From Clostridium sp. (GTDB taxonomy: Bacteria > Bacillota > Clostridia > Lachnospirales > Lachnospiraceae), in assembly GCA_023664325.1 (NCBI GenBank), contig JAMPFS010000024.1, positions 13,378 to 48,400 on the forward strand: a stretch of 35,023 nucleotides of DNA. Reading direction: 5' to 3'. Positions 33,901 through 35,023 of this stretch are shown piece by piece (the stretch's first letter is position 1; every line of letters starts with the position of its first letter). The translations under genes were made by a program, and so were the position numbers. Under the pieces are notes generated by a model, which searched no databases, was not told the origin of the DNA, and saw nothing but the letters and a program-made list of their open reading frames with translations.

Positions 33901-34222
33901 TGAGGATATTACTGCGGATATTATAGCATTTATTAGGCAGCAGGCCTTGGGAGATGCTCTGATTAGTACGGAAACAAGAATTAAGTCAGCGGTTTCCAAG
34001 GTGAAAGAAAATCATCCAGAGTTAAATTCGATTCAGAGAAAATGGCTGGACAGAATACAGAAACAGCTTCTTAGTGAGTTGATTCTCAGTAGGGAAACAT
34101 TCGAGTTAGAAGCATTCAGGAACATGGGAGGTTATAAAAAAATTAATGCGGCTTTTGGAAATAAATTAGACAGCTACATTGATGAAATAAACGATGCACT
34201 GTATGAGAATATCGGTGCATAG
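30941..34222 (+). CDS. hsdR: Type I restriction enzyme R subunit
   Basis: The motor and nuclease subunit of a type I restriction-modification complex, which translocates and cuts unmethylated DNA. Domains in order over 1093 residues: a DUF4145-like helical domain (about 1-125), a short coiled coil (about 142-170), the nuclease domain with D246, E260 and K262 in GYVDYALFVGEVMVGIIEAKK, and the SF2 helicase core with Walker A ATGTGKT (403-409), DEAH (508-511), LTATPA, and QMLGRATR (about 768-775). A C-terminal helical part contacts the methylase. AAGGAGG precedes the ATG. All key motifs look intact. hsdM follows after 91 bp. Confidence 0.95.
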   Translation: MGSFDFLASHWKDLAKIGELAEQYLYSDTNTCFIKMGMLAEHIVQYMLAYDGIAEPDYDNTHANRIRLLKRHDLLPREIDNILYILRKTRNAAAHAGEESLERAKTNLALTYDLSSWFMQTYGDYAYEPVKYELPQNVAVDLVELEKKNKEQEEYITHLKEQLSELQKNGMASSERREKARANAVKFPLSEHDTRMIIDKQLREVGWEADTDNLRQSKGVKPEKGRNIAIAEWQTNSSIGKNGYVDYALFVGEVMVGIIEAKKSAVDISAVIDGQCKDYAKQIKPEDAAKYCLRRYGVYYVPFLYATNGRPYLKQLETKSGIWELDVRDGSAPKALPGWKSPEGLMEELQKDVEKATKELKKTDYSILTDKDGLNLRSYQIEAIQAVEDAIAKGEKRALLSMATGTGKTRTILGMIYRFLKAKRFRRVLFLVDRTALGDQALDVFTEVTLEGLMTLDEIYDIKQLADKDFDADTKVQIATVQSLVKRILYPEGDTKPATSDYDLIIVDEAHRGYIFDKELGEAELLYRDQREFMSKYRSVIDYFDAVKVALTATPAIHTTEIFGMPVYTYSYRTAVVDGFLIDHDAPHIIETELSRNGIKYKPGEKLTIYNPFTGELENSAELEDEVDFEIEDFNKKVVNENFNKTVLKEIFLPEHPTKDNMGIDPEDKMQGKTLIFAVDDSHADIIVKILKEMYTEVGVDEDCIKKITGSIEGGNKKKIREAIRHFKNDTKPSIVVTVDLLSTGIDAPEITRIVFLRRIKSRILYEQMLGRATRLCDEIKKDHFEIYDAVGIYDALDPVCSMKPVVVNPMISFDKLIDGMEQLETAEQIKSQVDVLVAKLQRRKKKMSAKQKEQFADMAGGSVDEFISKVKKMNGEEARKYIQDRKSAFEIFDTYQYTPQPKVLSVHEDRLYSHMRGYGNADKPEDYIEEFKKFILSNMNSITALQIVCQRPKELTRDELKSLKLELDRNQFTEAKLNTAWKQMTNEDITADIIAFIRQQALGDALISTETRIKSAVSKVKENHPELNSIQRKWLDRIQKQLLSELILSRETFELEAFRNMGGYKKINAAFGNKLDSYIDEINDALYENIGA

Positions 34223-34313
34223 ATTGTAATATGGAGGAAAATCCACTGCTCACGAAGAAAGAAATTTTGCGATGCAGAGCTTGTATTTTTCTTTTGGAAA
34301 CAAGGAGGAACGC

Positions 34314-35023
34314 ATGAACAATAGCGAGATTGTATCAAAGTTATGGAATCTGTGTAATGTACTCAGGGATGATGGGATTACCTATCATCAGTATGTTACG
34401 GAGCTTACTTATATCTTATTTTTGAAGATGGCAAAGGAGACGGAAACGGAAGAGTCTATCCCTGAGCAGTATAGGTGGGATGCACTGGTAAAAAAAGACG
34501 GAATTGAACTAAAAAAGTTCTATTCTGATTTGCTGACAGACTTGGGAGATAAATGTACGGGAAGAATTAGGGAAATCTATGCAGGTGCTCGTTCTAATAT
34601 TGAAGAGCCTGCGAATCTGAAAAAGATTATAACCAATATTGATGCTCTTGACTGGTATAGTGCAAAGGAAGAAGGACTCGGCAATCTGTATGAAGGGCTT
34701 TTAGAAAAGAATGCAAATGAGAAAAAATCCGGAGCAGGACAGTATTTCACTCCAAGGGTTCTAATAGATGTTATGACAGAGTTGATTGCTCCACAGCCAG
34801 GGGAGCGGTGCAATGATCCGGCCTGTGGCACATTCGGATTTATGATTGCTGCAGATCGGTATGTGAAAGAACATACGGATGACCTGCTTGATTTAGACGG
34901 GGAGCAACAGGCATTTCAGAAGAACGAAGCATTTACCGGTGGCGAACTGGTACATGAGACACACAGGCTTGCACTCATGAATGCTATGCTCCATGATATT
35001 AACGGAAAAATACAGTTGGGAGA
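34314..35023 (+). CDS. hsdM: Type I restriction methylase HsdM, partial
   Basis: The N-terminal 236 codons of the N6-adenine methyltransferase subunit; the window ends inside the gene. The HsdM N-terminal helical domain reads MNNSEIVSKLWNLCNVLRDD and YVTELTYILFLKMAKE. The methylase part begins with GAGQYFTPR (FTPR at 145-148), and SAM-binding motif I is NDPACGTFGF (from 167). The catalytic NPPF motif lies beyond the end. AAGGAGG is 6 nt before the ATG. With hsdR it makes a functional type I locus likely; hsdS, which sets the recognition sequence, should follow outside the window. Confidence 0.95.
   Translation, partial: MNNSEIVSKLWNLCNVLRDDGITYHQYVTELTYILFLKMAKETETEESIPEQYRWDALVKKDGIELKKFYSDLLTDLGDKCTGRIREIYAGARSNIEEPANLKKIITNIDALDWYSAKEEGLGNLYEGLLEKNANEKKSGAGQYFTPRVLIDVMTELIAPQPGERCNDPACGTFGFMIAADRYVKEHTDDLLDLDGEQQAFQKNEAFTGGELVHETHRLALMNAMLHDINGKIQLG

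Noticed and set aside
34231..34317. 28-codon ORF ending in an ATGA overlap with hsdM, considered as a leader peptide
   Set aside because: No ribosome binding site before its ATG and no sequence character beyond chance.
1..35023. CRISPR array, tRNA, rRNA, insertion sequence or prophage genes
   Set aside because: None seen: no regularly spaced repeats, no cloverleaf or rRNA sequence recognised, no transposase or integrase reading frame.

Overview
The window looks like chromosomal DNA from a Lachnospiraceae-type member of the Clostridia (Bacillota). The signs are moderately AT-rich intergenic DNA, strong AGGAGG-type ribosome binding sites, TTGACA/TATAAT-type promoters, a Gram-positive Tad/Flp secretion cluster, a DUF2508-type small protein, YfhO and TrpB2. 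No genus can be fixed from sequence alone. A perfect parS site (TGTTTCACGTGAAACA, 406-421) suggests the region lies in the origin-proximal part of the chromosome.

Layout. (1) 1-602 has no gene. It holds a long hairpin, two related palindromic repeats and, between them, parS. (2) 603-6329 (minus strand) is a compact four-gene operon read as dacF, a cytoplasmic DegS-like histidine kinase, argS and pyrC, with a good promoter upstream of dacF. (3) 6607-9616 holds trmB, a membrane-anchored XRE regulator, a 43-codon small ORF and a TetR regulator. (4) 9688-14923 is an apparent operon of a HisA of eukaryotic HIS6 type, a large YfhO-type membrane protein and a hybrid sensor kinase. A DUF2508-like small gene faces it. 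(5) 15445-20169 is a five-gene, translationally coupled Tad export cluster (prepilin peptidase, TadZ, TadA, TadB, and a TadC with a large predicted ectodomain). No pilin or pseudopilin gene is visible in the window. Another palindromic repeat follows directly, then a lipoprotein with an HEIFH metallopeptidase motif. (6) 22715-26755 holds an orphan TrpB2, then a cation-transport group: MntP, a Na+/Ca2+-exchanger family protein and a CDF efflux protein. (7) 26946-30297 is a LysR regulator with two PLP enzymes of transsulfuration type (a cystathionine gamma-synthase/lyase family protein and a MalY-like C-S lyase). (8) 30298-30940 is a 643-bp gene-poor junction with a decayed coding fragment, a terminator and a promoter. 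(9) 30941-35023 starts a type I restriction-modification locus: hsdR is complete, hsdM is cut by the window end, and hsdS is not seen.

Most of the window is housekeeping or core-genome material. The parts most worth a second look are the palindromic repeat family around parS and behind tadC, the pilin-less Tad cluster with its unusual TadC, the eukaryotic-type HisA, the lipoprotein metallopeptidase, and the junction in front of the restriction system. All functional calls come from reading motifs by eye; no database search was run.
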